This document shows positions 38,261 to 47,051 of a stretch of DNA of 64,000 nt, piece after piece. How positions within the stretch are numbered: position 1 is the stretch's first letter; the number at the start of each line of letters is the position of its first letter. Position numbers and translations under genes: made by a program. This DNA is from Alphaproteobacteria bacterium (GTDB taxonomy: Bacteria; Pseudomonadota; Alphaproteobacteria; UBA9219): NCBI GenBank assembly GCA_009779745.1, contig WRDR01000008.1, positions 1 through 64,000 of the forward strand, in the 5' to 3' direction. The notes below the pieces were generated by a model. It saw only the letters and a list, made by a program, of their open reading frames with translations, made no database searches and was not told where the DNA came from.

Positions 38261-39233
38261 GCCCATGTCACATGCCATAAAAACCTCCGTAAGTGCCGCC
38301 TGCTCCTTCATAGCCGGCATTGCTAAAGACTTTTGGAAAGACGGCAACTGGGGAGCAGAGGACGAGCTTGATCGTCCTATTATCCATGAAAAGCCAAAGC
38401 CTGTTGAAAAACCAAAACCCGCTCCTGTAAAGCCTAAAGTAACGGAAGAGCCTCCTCCTTCTGAGGACATGACCGAGTGGAGTGCCGCGGATCGCATAGA
38501 TCTTCTGGAAAAAATATGGGGCACTAAACAGCTTCTCCCTATGGATACGGAAATGACAGATATTCTGCTTAAGCCTCTTAATCTGAACAGCAACGCCAGG
38601 GTTCTGGACTTAGCCGCCGGAATCGGAGCCAGAATGAGAAAAGCAGAGGAACTTTTCGGAGTCTATATCATAGGCAAAGAGCCTAACGCGGAAGCGGCAA
38701 AACGCGGCATGGATATAACGGTCAAAAGCGGAATGATAAAAAAGCTGCCTATAGAGGCATATGATCCTAATGACTTGAAAGAGAGCCGCCCGTATGACTG
38801 CATAATGTTCAGAGAGATTCTGTGCTATGTAAAGGACAAGGTAAAATTTATAAAAGCATTGTCCGAATACAGCAAGCCCAATGCACAGATAGTCTTTACG
38901 GATTTTATTTTAGCAAGCAAAATGCACGGAGCTGCAATCTTGGAAGAGCTGAGACAGCTCGATGCAGGGTTCAGTCCCATGACTCTGAAAGAGCTGGAAG
39001 CCAAAATGTCAGAGCACGGCATAGGGTTCAGAGTCTCGGAAGATTTAACGGAACAGTATAAAGAGGCTGTACAAGAGGGCTTATTAAGGTTTATAAAGTT
39101 TCTGGAATCTAGTATAACGCTTGATGCGAAAACAAAACGCCTGATTCTGGCAGAAATAAATTTATTGTCGAAAAGACTGGCGGCTCTTGAAAAAGATATA
39201 AGATTCTATAGATTTTACAGCACAAAAAATTAA
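38259..39233 (+). CDS. SAM-dependent methyltransferase-like protein
   Basis: The N-terminal 75 residues are variable, with a Pro/Lys-rich stretch (KPKPVEKPKPAPVKP). A class I methyltransferase-like domain follows, with the glycine-rich motif VLDLAAGIGARMRK, an acidic residue after strand 2 (IIGKEPN), and YDCIMFREILCYV. A helical C-terminus of about 80 residues completes the 324. The substrate is unknown. ATG at 38265 is an alternative start. It lies upstream of rnj in the same direction and may be co-transcribed. Confidence 0.75.
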   Translation: MPMSHAIKTSVSAACSFIAGIAKDFWKDGNWGAEDELDRPIIHEKPKPVEKPKPAPVKPKVTEEPPPSEDMTEWSAADRIDLLEKIWGTKQLLPMDTEMTDILLKPLNLNSNARVLDLAAGIGARMRKAEELFGVYIIGKEPNAEAAKRGMDITVKSGMIKKLPIEAYDPNDLKESRPYDCIMFREILCYVKDKVKFIKALSEYSKPNAQIVFTDFILASKMHGAAILEELRQLDAGFSPMTLKELEAKMSEHGIGFRVSEDLTEQYKEAVQEGLLRFIKFLESSITLDAKTKRLILAEINLLSKRLAALEKDIRFYRFYSTKN

Positions 39234-39254
39234 TAATTGCATAGAAAGATTTAA

Positions 39255-40946
39255 ATGAAAAGCAAGAGACAGAGTGTAAATGCGCCCCCCAATGATGCGC
39301 TGTGGTATCTGCCGCTCGGAGGTGCTGGGGAAATAGGCATGAACATGAATCTGTACGGGACAAAAGGCAAGTGGCTGATTGTGGACTGCGGAGTGATGTT
39401 CGGAGATGAGAACACTCCCGGAATAGAGCTGATAACGCCGGATATTTCGTTCATAATGGAAAGACAGGAAGATTTGCTTGGAATAGTCGCCACGCACGGA
39501 CACGAGGATCACATAGGCGGCATAGGCTATTTGTGGCAGCAGCTAAGATGCCCGATATATACGACAAAGTTTACCGGAGAGCTGATACGGAAAAAGCTGG
39601 CGCAGAACAACTGCGAGCACGAAGCAAAAGTCATAGAGATTCCGGAAGGAGGCACTTTCAGCATTGGAGCGTTTGATTGCGAGTATCTTCCTGTCAATCA
39701 CTCAATACCGGAATCGCAGATGCTGATACTGCGTACAGAGCACGGAACAGTGCTGCACACCGGCGACTGGAAAATAGAAGACAAACCAATTATAGGCAGC
39801 AGGCTGGAAGAAGAGAAATTACAAAAGCTGGGGAAAGAAGGCGTTCTGGCAGTTGTCGGAGATTCTACAAACTGCATAGATGCAAAGCATTCCGGAACGG
39901 AAAGACTGGTTGAGAAGACGTTTGAGGAATTGTTTCCGAAGATAAATAAAAGGATTATAGTAACCTGTTTTGCAAGCAACATCGCAAGAATAAAACTCGT
40001 AATAAAAGCGGCAAAGGCAGTCAACAGAGACGTGACTCTTGTAGGAAGATCTTTATGGAAAAACGCAGAAGCAGCACATGCCAGCGGCTATTTGCCTGAG
40101 TTCAACAATCTGTTGACAGAACACGAAGCAATGCTGACTCCCAGAAATAAGCTGGTTATAATCTCTACGGGCTGTCAGGGCGAAGTGCGCTCTGCGCTGT
40201 CCAGAATCGCAATAGAGGACCACCCTGAAATAGATTTGAATAAAGGGGATACTGTGATTTTTTCATCTAGGGATATACCCGGCAATGAGAAGAACATATC
40301 GAGGCTGCAAAACAATCTGATAGCAAAAGGGTTGAGGGTAATTACTGCCGATGAGGAAGCAGTGCACGTATCCGGTCATTGCGGAAGAGATGAAATAGAA
40401 TTATTGTATAAGCTGGTAAAGCCTAAGGTGAGCCTTCCGGTGCACGGAGAAATGCGGCATCAGATTGAACATGCGAAATTGGCGGAAAAGCATGGAGTAG
40501 AAGAAACTATTATTCCGAAGAACGGACAGATAATAAGACTGGGACCGGGAATAAGGGAAATAGTAACAACAGTGCAAAGCGGAAAGCTGGGACTGGACGG
40601 CAGAATTCTAAGACCTCTTGATGCCGAGATACTGAAAGCCAGAAAAAAGATGAGCATGAACGGAGCGGCAGTAGTAACTCTAGTGATGGACAGGAAAGGG
40701 AACATCATAGAAGATCCGCAAGTGTCCATTATGGGGCTGGAACAGCTTAGCGGCGATAAAAGAGAACTAAAAAATGTGTATGAAATTGTGATTTCTGAAA
40801 TACTGGACAGCGTGGAAGAAATGCCGAAATCATCTCGGCTGGACGATGCTGCAGTGAAGCACAAAGCAGGCTTGGCAGTGCGCAGACAGCTAAACACAAT
40901 CTACGGCAAAAAGCCTCTTACAGACGTGCACATCGTGAGGATTTAG
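39255..40946 (+). CDS. rnj: Ribonuclease J
   Basis: Metallo-beta-lactamase RNase with endonuclease and 5'-to-3' exonuclease activity, the main 5' end nuclease in many alphaproteobacteria. It has the metal-binding HGHEDHIGG, VNHSIPES, VLHTGDWK and the beta-CASP blocks (GDSTNC and PVHGEMRH near the C-terminal side). The 563 residues are complete. With pnp in the same window it covers both polarities of RNA decay. A palindromic repeat follows. Confidence 0.96.
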   Translation: MKSKRQSVNAPPNDALWYLPLGGAGEIGMNMNLYGTKGKWLIVDCGVMFGDENTPGIELITPDISFIMERQEDLLGIVATHGHEDHIGGIGYLWQQLRCPIYTTKFTGELIRKKLAQNNCEHEAKVIEIPEGGTFSIGAFDCEYLPVNHSIPESQMLILRTEHGTVLHTGDWKIEDKPIIGSRLEEEKLQKLGKEGVLAVVGDSTNCIDAKHSGTERLVEKTFEELFPKINKRIIVTCFASNIARIKLVIKAAKAVNRDVTLVGRSLWKNAEAAHASGYLPEFNNLLTEHEAMLTPRNKLVIISTGCQGEVRSALSRIAIEDHPEIDLNKGDTVIFSSRDIPGNEKNISRLQNNLIAKGLRVITADEEAVHVSGHCGRDEIELLYKLVKPKVSLPVHGEMRHQIEHAKLAEKHGVEETIIPKNGQIIRLGPGIREIVTTVQSGKLGLDGRILRPLDAEILKARKKMSMNGAAVVTLVMDRKGNIIEDPQVSIMGLEQLSGDKRELKNVYEIVISEILDSVEEMPKSSRLDDAAVKHKAGLAVRRQLNTIYGKKPLTDVHIVRI

Positions 40947-40977
40947 TGTGGAATTGCTAAAGGGTGTCGACGTTTTC

Positions 40978-41028
40978 GCTGTCCTCCCCCCCCCTATTGT
41001 CATTCCCGCGAAGGCGGGAATAGGGCAA
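40978..41028. repeat. REP-like palindromic repeat family B, copy 1
   Basis: GCTGTCCTCC, then a run of ten C (40986-40995), then GTCATTCCCGCGAAGGCGGG and AATAGGGCAA. The core ATTCCCGC-GAAG-GCGGGAAT is a perfect 8-bp hairpin. A second copy is at 55898-55942, where CCCGG replaces the long C tract. Confidence 0.9.
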
Positions 41029-41252
41029 ATGAAGTTAATGTAAAATGTAAAAAAGTACGTAATACTAATTCTCACTCTAAACTTTTTAATTCTACATTCC
41101 ATATTCCATTAACTCTTTGTAATTTTTCATCTTTTTCCATTAATTACTTTCATAATTATGATGTATAATATGCTTAATAGTTAATTAATTTTAAAAAAAA
41201 TACTTTGTGATTTGTACCAATTCATATTTTATAAATAAGGAGTATTAGAATT

Positions 41253-42563
41253 ATGGCTGAAATTGATATAGAGAGGGAACTTGTGAAACTGTTGTATGCG
41301 GTTTCCGAAACAAGGAACGAGTATAGTAACAAAGTTGTCGATGCTAATACCTTAATCGATAATAATGGTTCGCTGACGACCGAAAAAGGGTGCGAATTAT
41401 ACGAACTGTTAGACAAATGGCTCGAATCATTCTTACTGCTGCGAAGAGAGGTACTAGCCGCCAGTCGTACCACCGATTTGAGTGAATTTCGGAATACATA
41501 TGAAAACGAGATAAGTAAAGAGGGAGAATTGATGACTCCCTATAATCTTAACAACTATGCCCAGGATATTGCCAATTATGTTGTGCTTAATGAAGACGAA
41601 TGTGATGAATTGTTAAAGAATGCCGAGAGGGTGACGGAGATGCTTAGCAACTCTTTTGCAGTTTGGGCTTTTTGCAATCATTATGACGAAGTGAATCTTC
41701 TGCCATATATAATTCCATCCATAGCCGAACATTTTGATTTACAAATAATAAAACTAAAAACATTTAAAGAAAAAGCAAGGAAAATTGAAGGCATGTCAAA
41801 GGAAGTTGAGTACTACTGTGGCGGATATGTGGACCCCCATTACAAAGATACTATTAATTTGAATACTCTGCATGTATGCCCTCCCGAGGAAACCCTATCT
41901 GTCATCGTACATGAACCAAATCACTTAAAACAGATACACCATATGGATAAAATGGATAAAGGAGAAAGGTTGTCGTATTATGATACAATGATTGCTTTAA
42001 GCGCGAAATGGGGTATATACAAGACGGAACAGACATATGATGCTCGTAACTCTTTGTTTGAAGTAGAGTCATATTTTTACAGCAATTATGTCAGGGATAA
42101 CTTGCCGAATAAGCTGGAGTTAAGAAGGGAGTTGTTGTTTCCAAACAATTTCGACAAAAAGAAGTATGATGAAAAAGCTAAAAAAGACCCGAAAAAATTG
42201 GCGAATATGTTGAATACCCGTCCATACCTGCCGGATCCTTATTTCATTTTTTATGCAATAAAAGCTAAACATAAAGACTTGGGTCAACACATTTATCTGG
42301 GAGAGGAGAGGGGACAGGATATAATTGTCGACGATATAGCTAAACTTAAAGATGCTCTCTATCTTTCCGAGATTCTACAAGACTCTCCGGGGGTCATAAT
42401 ATTGAAGTATGTCGATACTAGGTACCACTCTATGGACGATAAGGTTCACAATGAGGTTTTGAACCTATTCAAAACGCTTGCAAAAAGCAAGAACAAGGAA
42501 ATTGCCGACTGTGCAAGAGACCTATGCGCAGACACAGAAAAGACAGATATGAAGCTGTTATGA
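41253..42563 (+). CDS. Unknown protein with a zincin-like HEXXH motif, 436 aa
   Basis: No family recognised. Residues 193-235 read like a zinc-peptidase core: YVDPHYKDTINLN strand region, then SVIVHEPNHLKQIHH with HEPNH at 220-224. A candidate third ligand is Glu270 or Glu272 in LFEVESYFYSNYV, about 46-48 residues on. The N-terminal 180 residues are acidic and helical. The last 120 are soluble and charged. No signal peptide is seen. It is a single gene behind a GGAG ribosome site, isolated between rnj and rplS, next to a mobile-type palindromic repeat, so accessory origin is plausible. Peptidase activity is inference. Confidence 0.6.
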   Translation: MAEIDIERELVKLLYAVSETRNEYSNKVVDANTLIDNNGSLTTEKGCELYELLDKWLESFLLLRREVLAASRTTDLSEFRNTYENEISKEGELMTPYNLNNYAQDIANYVVLNEDECDELLKNAERVTEMLSNSFAVWAFCNHYDEVNLLPYIIPSIAEHFDLQIIKLKTFKEKARKIEGMSKEVEYYCGGYVDPHYKDTINLNTLHVCPPEETLSVIVHEPNHLKQIHHMDKMDKGERLSYYDTMIALSAKWGIYKTEQTYDARNSLFEVESYFYSNYVRDNLPNKLELRRELLFPNNFDKKKYDEKAKKDPKKLANMLNTRPYLPDPYFIFYAIKAKHKDLGQHIYLGEERGQDIIVDDIAKLKDALYLSEILQDSPGVIILKYVDTRYHSMDDKVHNEVLNLFKTLAKSKNKEIADCARDLCADTEKTDMKLL

Positions 42564-42666
42564 TACCTTATCGCCCCAAAAACTTGCATACAAAAGAGTA
42601 CTACCCGAACGGCAGCACCATCATTCTCAATCCATGACCATGCACAGACCTGCCCACAAGGAGGAA

Positions 42667-43050
42667 TTACTCTTTATCTGCAGTGCGGTTATAGTCCGTC
42701 TTTTCTGATATGCGGGCAGCCTTGCCTCTGCGGCCGCGCAGATAATAAAGTTTGGCTCTGCGAACATCGCCGCGTCTCTCGCATTTTACAGACTCGACTC
42801 TTGGGCTGTATACCGGGAATACTCTTTCCACTCCCTCGCCGTAGCTTATTTTTCTGACAGTGAATGACGAATTAAATCCGGCATTGCGGCGTGCAATACA
42901 AACGCCTTTATACGCCTGCAAACGTTCTCTGTTTCCTTCAATGACCTTGACCAATACGCTCACGGTATCGCCCACAGAAAAAGCATCTACTTTTGTCTGA
43001 TCTTTGAGTTTTTCAATTTGCTTCGCTTCAATTTTTCCTAACAGATTCAT
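42667..43050 (-). CDS. rplS: 50S ribosomal protein L19
   Basis: Located at the 30S-50S interface. It has the family core [56 protein letters not shown] and [16 protein letters not shown]. The 127 residues are complete. It is last in the minus-strand order ffh, rpsP, rimM, trmD, rplS. The 100 bp between it and the gene at 41253 contain nothing recognisable. Confidence 0.97.
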   Translation of the reverse strand: MNLLGKIEAKQIEKLKDQTKVDAFSVGDTVSVLVKVIEGNRERLQAYKGVCIARRNAGFNSSFTVRKISYGEGVERVFPVYSPRVESVKCERRGDVRRAKLYYLRGRRGKAARISEKTDYNRTADKE

Positions 43051-43118
43051 GACTATCTCTCTATTATAAATTACCCGTCTTTGATGACTGTTCTACACAT
43101 TAATACCGATTTTGCAAG

Positions 43119-43826
43119 CTATTTTTTTAATTTTCCACTTTCCATTTTTTGTAATAAATCCGGTCTTCTTTCTTTAGTAATCTTTTCAGCCTCTTGCCAC
43201 CTCCACTCGTTAACCTTAGCGTGGTTTCCGGAGATTAACACCTCCGGCACTGTAATTCCTTTCCACTCATACGGCTTAGTGTATTGAGGATATTCCAGAA
43301 GATTATTGTTAAAACTTTCTTCTTTTAATGTTTCTGCGTTTCCCAACACTCCCGGCAATAACCGTACTGCCGCCTCTATGAGAGCCATAACTGCAACTTC
43401 CCCTCCTGCAAGCACAAAGTCTCCTACGCTTACCTCTTCAAGGTCAGAGTCTTTTATGACTCTTTCATCTATGCCCTCGTACCGTCCGCACAAAAACAAT
43501 ACAGAACCGCATTTTGCCAGCTCTTCTATGAACTCTTGATTAGCTCTTTTTCCCTTGGGCGATACGTATATCCTGCGCTCATGTTTTCCGAATTTCTCTT
43601 CCGCAGCCTGTATTGCCTCACTCAGCACCTGCGCTTTCATAATCATTCCGGCACCGCCTCCGTACGGAGTATCATCTACGCTGGAATGCTTGTCATGCGC
43701 ATAGTCTCTTATGTTTAAAGTTTCCAGTTTCCAGTTTCCGGTTTCCAGAGCTTTACCTATTAAAGAAACTCCCAAAATTCCGGGAAATGCTTCCGGAAAC
43801 AGCGTAAGAACTGAGGCTCTCCACAT
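43119..43826 (-). CDS. trmD: tRNA (guanine-N1)-methyltransferase TrmD
   Basis: Makes m1G37 in tRNAs reading C-starting codons, which prevents frameshifting. It has SPOUT features: VLTLFPEAFPG, DDTPYGGGAGMIMK, the knot region LFLCGRYEGIDERVI and SVGDFVLAGGEVAVM. ATG at 43826 (MWRASVLTLF) starts one base after the rimM stop. The codons for residues 27-35 are four TTTCCAG-type 7-mers in a row on the plus strand (43721-43748), although the protein length there is normal. The C-terminus also ends in repeat-like codons (MESGKLKK). Confidence 0.96.
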   Translation of the reverse strand: MWRASVLTLFPEAFPGILGVSLIGKALETGNWKLETLNIRDYAHDKHSSVDDTPYGGGAGMIMKAQVLSEAIQAAEEKFGKHERRIYVSPKGKRANQEFIEELAKCGSVLFLCGRYEGIDERVIKDSDLEEVSVGDFVLAGGEVAVMALIEAAVRLLPGVLGNAETLKEESFNNNLLEYPQYTKPYEWKGITVPEVLISGNHAKVNEWRWQEAEKITKERRPDLLQKMESGKLKK

Positions 43827-43827
43827 A

Positions 43828-44325
43828 CTATTGCTCCAAATAATCTTCCGGCACATCTATAGTCAGTATTCCGGACTCGACATCAACCTCTGTAACAAAA
43901 GGCTCTTTGAAAGGAAACATAAAGCTGTCTTTTTTGTTAGTGCCTATTTCTGCAAAAACCCCTGCTCCATAGTCATACATATTCATAACATTGCCGTACT
44001 CTTTACCATTACCCCTTACGGTCATGCCTATAATATCAGCCTCGTAATACTGTCCTTTTGGCAGCTCTTCTCTTTCAGTATAAAGCAGGACTCCTTTAAG
44101 AGCCTCGGCAGCATTCCTATCTTCTATTCCTTTTATAGCAACTACAAAACAGTCTTTTGATTTATGTTTTTTCACAATTTCAAAAACTGCTTTTCCTTCT
44201 TTATCAGTAAGAGGATACTTGAATATATTCTCCGGCTTTTCCGTATAGCTTTTCAACCGCACACAGCCACCTATGCCGTGTGCTGCTGAAAATTTTCCAA
44301 CACAGATTCTTTCTGTCTTATTCAC
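43828..44325 (-). CDS. rimM: Ribosome maturation factor RimM
   Basis: Helps 30S head assembly. It has the start VGKFSAAHGIGGCVRLKSYTE, the middle EELPKGQYYEADIIGM and the PRC-barrel end VEVESGILTIDVPEDYLE-like. The 165 residues are complete. Its ATG overlaps the rpsP stop by one base. Confidence 0.95.
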   Translation of the reverse strand: MNKTERICVGKFSAAHGIGGCVRLKSYTEKPENIFKYPLTDKEGKAVFEIVKKHKSKDCFVVAIKGIEDRNAAEALKGVLLYTEREELPKGQYYEADIIGMTVRGNGKEYGNVMNMYDYGAGVFAEIGTNKKDSFMFPFKEPFVTEVDVESGILTIDVPEDYLEQ

Positions 44326-44687
44326 TATTCTGCCGGAACTTCCGCCGGCTTATTAGCAGCCTCTTCCAGAGCCTTCAACCGCTCCTGCGCCTTTGCTTTC
44401 GGCTGTGATTTCTTTGGAGTCTGTCTGTACTTAACTTCAGCCCCCAAATTCACACTGTGCAGCAATCTTGCTACTCTGTCGCTGGGCTGTACTCCTTTGC
44501 TCAGCCAGTACTTAACTCTCTCTTCTGCAAACAGTACGCGCTTTGCATCTTCTTTTGCCAGCATAGGATTATATGTTCCTATTTTTTCCAAAAAACGTCC
44601 GTCTCTGGGCGCTCTGCTGTCTGCAACTACTATATGATAAAAAGGACGCTTCTTTGCACCATGACGCGACATTCTCATTACTACCAT
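44325..44687 (-). CDS. rpsP: 30S ribosomal protein S16
   Basis: The core [30 protein letters not shown]-type start ([20 protein letters not shown]) is diagnostic. The 120 residues include the lysine/alanine-rich tail common in alphaproteobacteria. It lies between ffh and rimM. Confidence 0.97.
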   Translation of the reverse strand: MVVMRMSRHGAKKRPFYHIVVADSRAPRDGRFLEKIGTYNPMLAKEDAKRVLFAEERVKYWLSKGVQPSDRVARLLHSVNLGAEVKYRQTPKKSQPKAKAQERLKALEEAANKPAEVPAE

Positions 44688-44743
44688 CTTACTTTACTCC
44701 TTTATATATTATTAAAAAAAACAAACTCACTCCCAACTCCACA

Positions 44744-46090
44744 CTACATAAACCTCGACCCCATAGCCCTCAGCATACCCGTCTTCCCCAGCTTCTTAAA
44801 CTGCTTCATGACTCTCTGCATTTCTAAAAACTGCTTTATCAGTCTGTTTACATCGGACACGTTCACTCCGGATCCGTTCGCTATGCGCCTCTTCCGAGAT
44901 GCCTGAAGAAGATCAGGATTCCGTCTTTCCGCTTTAGTCATAGACCTTATAATAGCCTGCTGTCTGTTTATCACAGAGTCATCTATCTTTGCATCTTTAA
45001 GCTGCTCTTTTATCTTTCCTACTCCGGGCAGGAAGTTCATAATGCCGCTAAGCCCGCCCATTTTTTTCATCTGTTCAAGCTGCTTTTCAAAATCATCAAA
45101 GTTAAAACTGTCTCCTGAAAACATCTTTTTCGCCATGCTTTCAGCTTCTTCCATGTCTATGGCAGCAGCCGCCTTTTCCACCAGAGAAACAACATCGCCC
45201 ATTCCCAGAATTCTGTTTGCAAGCCTGTCCGGGTGATATATTTCTAAGGCATCTGCTTTTTCGCCTACGCCTATGAACTTTATAGGTTTGCCTATTACGG
45301 CTCTCATAGACAGCGCAGCACCGCCTCTTGCGTCTCCGTCTATGCGGGTGAGCACTATGCCTGAAATTCCTATTCTGTCGTTGAAGCTCTTTGCAATGTT
45401 TACTGCGTCCTGCCCAGTCATAGCATCAACAACCAGAAGCCCTTCCTGAGGCTTGGCAATAGAATTAATTAGAGCAGCCTCCTGCATCATGTCTTCATCA
45501 ATAGAAAGCCTTCCGGCCGTGTCCAGTATAAGAACATCAAATCCCTCTGCCAGCCCTACATTCAAAGAGCGTTTTGTTATAGCCGAAACATCTTGACCGG
45601 GCAGAATAGGCAGAACAGCTATGTTGTTTTGTTCGCCCAGTACAAGCAGTTGTTCTTGGGCTGCAGGTCTGTATATATCCAAAGAAGCGAGCAGAACCTT
45701 TTTATTTTCTTTTTCCTGTAGGAATCTAGCAATCTTCGCCGCAGTCGTAGTCTTTCCGGATCCTTGCAGCCCCAGCATTAAAATAACTGCCGGAGGCTTA
45801 ACATTAAGATTCAGAGGAGAAACTTCAGTACCTAAAAGGTCTATGAGGTTGTCGTGAACGATTTTGACGACCTGTTGTCCCGGAGTGATAGATTTGAGAA
45901 CCTCATGACCGACAGCTCTTTCTTTTACCTTTTCAATAAAATCTTTTACGATAGTCAGAGCAACATCAGCCTCTAATAGAGCAACGCGAATCTCACGCAT
46001 AGCGTCATTGACTTCGGCTTCGGTCAGAGAGCCGCGCCCTCTGAGCTTATCAAAGATTCCTGAAAGTCTGTCGCTGAGAGACTTAAACAT
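44744..46090 (-). CDS. ffh: Signal recognition particle protein Ffh
   Basis: SRP54 GTPase that targets membrane proteins co-translationally with 4.5S RNA. It has the N domain, the G domain (GLQGSGKTTTAAKIA, DTAGRLSIDE, GQDAVNIAKSF) and the M domain with the methionine-rich C-terminal helices ending in GMLRAMGSRFM. ATG at 46090 (MFKSLSDRLSG) is the usual start; a few in-frame upstream codons are unlikely. It has 448 residues. The 4.5S RNA gene was not seen here. Confidence 0.97.
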   Translation of the reverse strand: MFKSLSDRLSGIFDKLRGRGSLTEAEVNDAMREIRVALLEADVALTIVKDFIEKVKERAVGHEVLKSITPGQQVVKIVHDNLIDLLGTEVSPLNLNVKPPAVILMLGLQGSGKTTTAAKIARFLQEKENKKVLLASLDIYRPAAQEQLLVLGEQNNIAVLPILPGQDVSAITKRSLNVGLAEGFDVLILDTAGRLSIDEDMMQEAALINSIAKPQEGLLVVDAMTGQDAVNIAKSFNDRIGISGIVLTRIDGDARGGAALSMRAVIGKPIKFIGVGEKADALEIYHPDRLANRILGMGDVVSLVEKAAAAIDMEEAESMAKKMFSGDSFNFDDFEKQLEQMKKMGGLSGIMNFLPGVGKIKEQLKDAKIDDSVINRQQAIIRSMTKAERRNPDLLQASRKRRIANGSGVNVSDVNRLIKQFLEMQRVMKQFKKLGKTGMLRAMGSRFM

Positions 46091-46294
46091 TAAAATTCCT
46101 GCAAACAAAAACGGGCTTGTGTATGCAACGCATAGACAAACCTTACCGCTATAACCACCCGAAAACCTATCGGAATACGGGCATATTTATCTCTCTTTTC
46201 CCTAAAAGTCAAGTATTAACTATCAAATTTATGTTGTACTTAACCCTAAAATGTACTAAAGTCCCCTTAGTTAATTATTTAATGAGGTGGTACC

Positions 46295-46822
46295 GTGTCT
46301 TCTGATGTTGTTTCTCAAAAACCCTCTGTGAGCGCAGAAAATCCTGCCAACACCACAGAGGCAATAGTAAAATGGTTTAGCAGAACAAAAGGATTTGGTT
46401 TTTGCGCTCCTGCTGACGGATCTTCCGATGCTTTTATACATTCTTCTGTGCTGTCCCACTCCGGCATGGACAACCTAGCCGAGGGAACTAAGATAATCGT
46501 AGAGCTTGGAAACGGAGAAAAAGGCCGCCAAGTTCTGAATATACTGCAAGTACTGGAGGTAGTGCCAATGCAGCGGGCCAGTACAAGAGCTGCTGCAACA
46601 GGTCCTGCTGTAGAGATGACAGGCACAGTCAAGTGGTTCAAGGTAGACAAAGGCTTCGGCTTTGTGGAGCCGGACGGCGGCGGAAGAGACATTTTCATAC
46701 ACCGCTCTATTATAGATGATGCTGGAATCCCAATACCGCAGACAGGACAGAAGGTAAAAATGACAGTCCACTCTGCAAGCAAAGGACTGGAAGCGTCTTC
46801 TATTGCGCTGATTGATGAATAA
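46295..46822 (+). CDS. Double cold-shock-domain protein
   Basis: Two cold-shock domains in one 175-residue chain: AIVKWFSRTKGFGFCAP...DAFIHSSVL and GTVKWFKVDKGFGFVEP...DIFIHRSII, both with RNP1- and RNP2-like motifs. Such double proteins are typical of alphaproteobacteria and bind single-stranded RNA. It starts with GTG at 46295 behind a GAGGTGG ribosome site. It stands divergent from ffh; the 204-bp gap between them holds no other gene. The trp promoter begins 5 bases after its stop. Confidence 0.93.
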   Translation: MSSDVVSQKPSVSAENPANTTEAIVKWFSRTKGFGFCAPADGSSDAFIHSSVLSHSGMDNLAEGTKIIVELGNGEKGRQVLNILQVLEVVPMQRASTRAAATGPAVEMTGTVKWFKVDKGFGFVEPDGGGRDIFIHRSIIDDAGIPIPQTGQKVKMTVHSASKGLEASSIALIDE

Positions 46823-46826
46823 AGAT

Positions 46827-46857
46827 ATTGACAAACGGAAGTTTTTCGTTTATCAAT
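46827..46857 (+). promoter_or_regulatory. trp operon promoter with overlapping dyad
   Basis: TTGACA (46828-46833), 17 bases, TATCAA (46851-46856) make a good housekeeping promoter. The whole element is also an inverted repeat: ATTGACAAACG pairs with CGTTTATCAAT at 10 of 11 positions, so -35 and -10 lie in the two arms. A dimeric repressor could bind here. The transcript would start near 46863, about 28 bases before the leader peptide. Confidence 0.65.
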
Positions 46858-46890
46858 ACTAAAGAATTGTAGAAATGGAAGGTTTTTCAA

Positions 46891-46971
46891 GTGAAAGCAT
46901 TGCAAACAGCAATTTATACTTGGCAGTGGCGTGTTTCAGTACATACCGCTGAACCCTGTCCTGTTTTTTAG
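46891..46971 (+). CDS. trpL: trp leader peptide, 26 aa
   Basis: GGAAGG at 46877-46882 is 8 bases before a GTG start. The frame reads MKALQTAIYTWQWRVSVHTA and then six more residues to TAG at 46971. Two Trp codons at positions 11 and 13 (46921-46923, 46927-46929) lie at the left edge of the first hairpin, where a stalled ribosome would cover segment 1 and free segment 2. This is the layout of proteobacterial trp leader peptides. The GTG start is an inference; there is no in-frame ATG. Confidence 0.8.
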   Translation: MKALQTAIYTWQWRVSVHTAEPCPVF

Positions 46972-47036
46972 TCCGGATTCCTTAAATAGATTTAAACAGA
47001 TAGCGTGTCAGTAAAATGCTGACACGCTATTTTTTT
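46924..47036 (+). promoter_or_regulatory. trp attenuator (segments 1-4)
   Basis: Segment 1 CAGTGGCGTGT (46924-46934) pairs with segment 2 ACATACCGCTG (46941-46951) over 10 of 11 positions including G-U pairs. Segment 3 ATAGCGTGTCAG (47000-47011) pairs perfectly with segment 4 CTGACACGCTAT (47019-47030), loop of 7, then T7: an intrinsic terminator 16 bases before the trpF ATG. Segment 2 can instead pair with segment 3 (46943-46951 with 47001-47008, one bulge), giving the antiterminator. Segments 1 and 3 resemble each other (GGCGTGT and AGCGTGT), as expected. Confidence 0.85.
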
Positions 47037-47051
47037 GTTCGGAGGTTGATT

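Noticed and set aside
42564-42666. A small RNA between the zincin-like gene and rplS
   Set aside because: No promoter, stable hairpin or terminator could be identified in the 100 bp.
46091-46294. A 4.5S RNA or other RNA gene next to ffh
   Set aside because: No GGAA tetraloop hairpin with the conserved SRP core was found; only a gap with weak promoter-like sequence.
46827-46857. Terminator for the cold-shock gene
   Set aside because: The inverted repeat has no T-run after it and contains a good -35/-10 pair with 17-base spacing, so a promoter with an operator-like dyad fits better.
46857-47050. T-box or TRAP site in front of the trp operon
   Set aside because: No T-box consensus or repeated GAG/TAG triplets were seen; the leader peptide with Trp codons and segments 1-4 explains the region.
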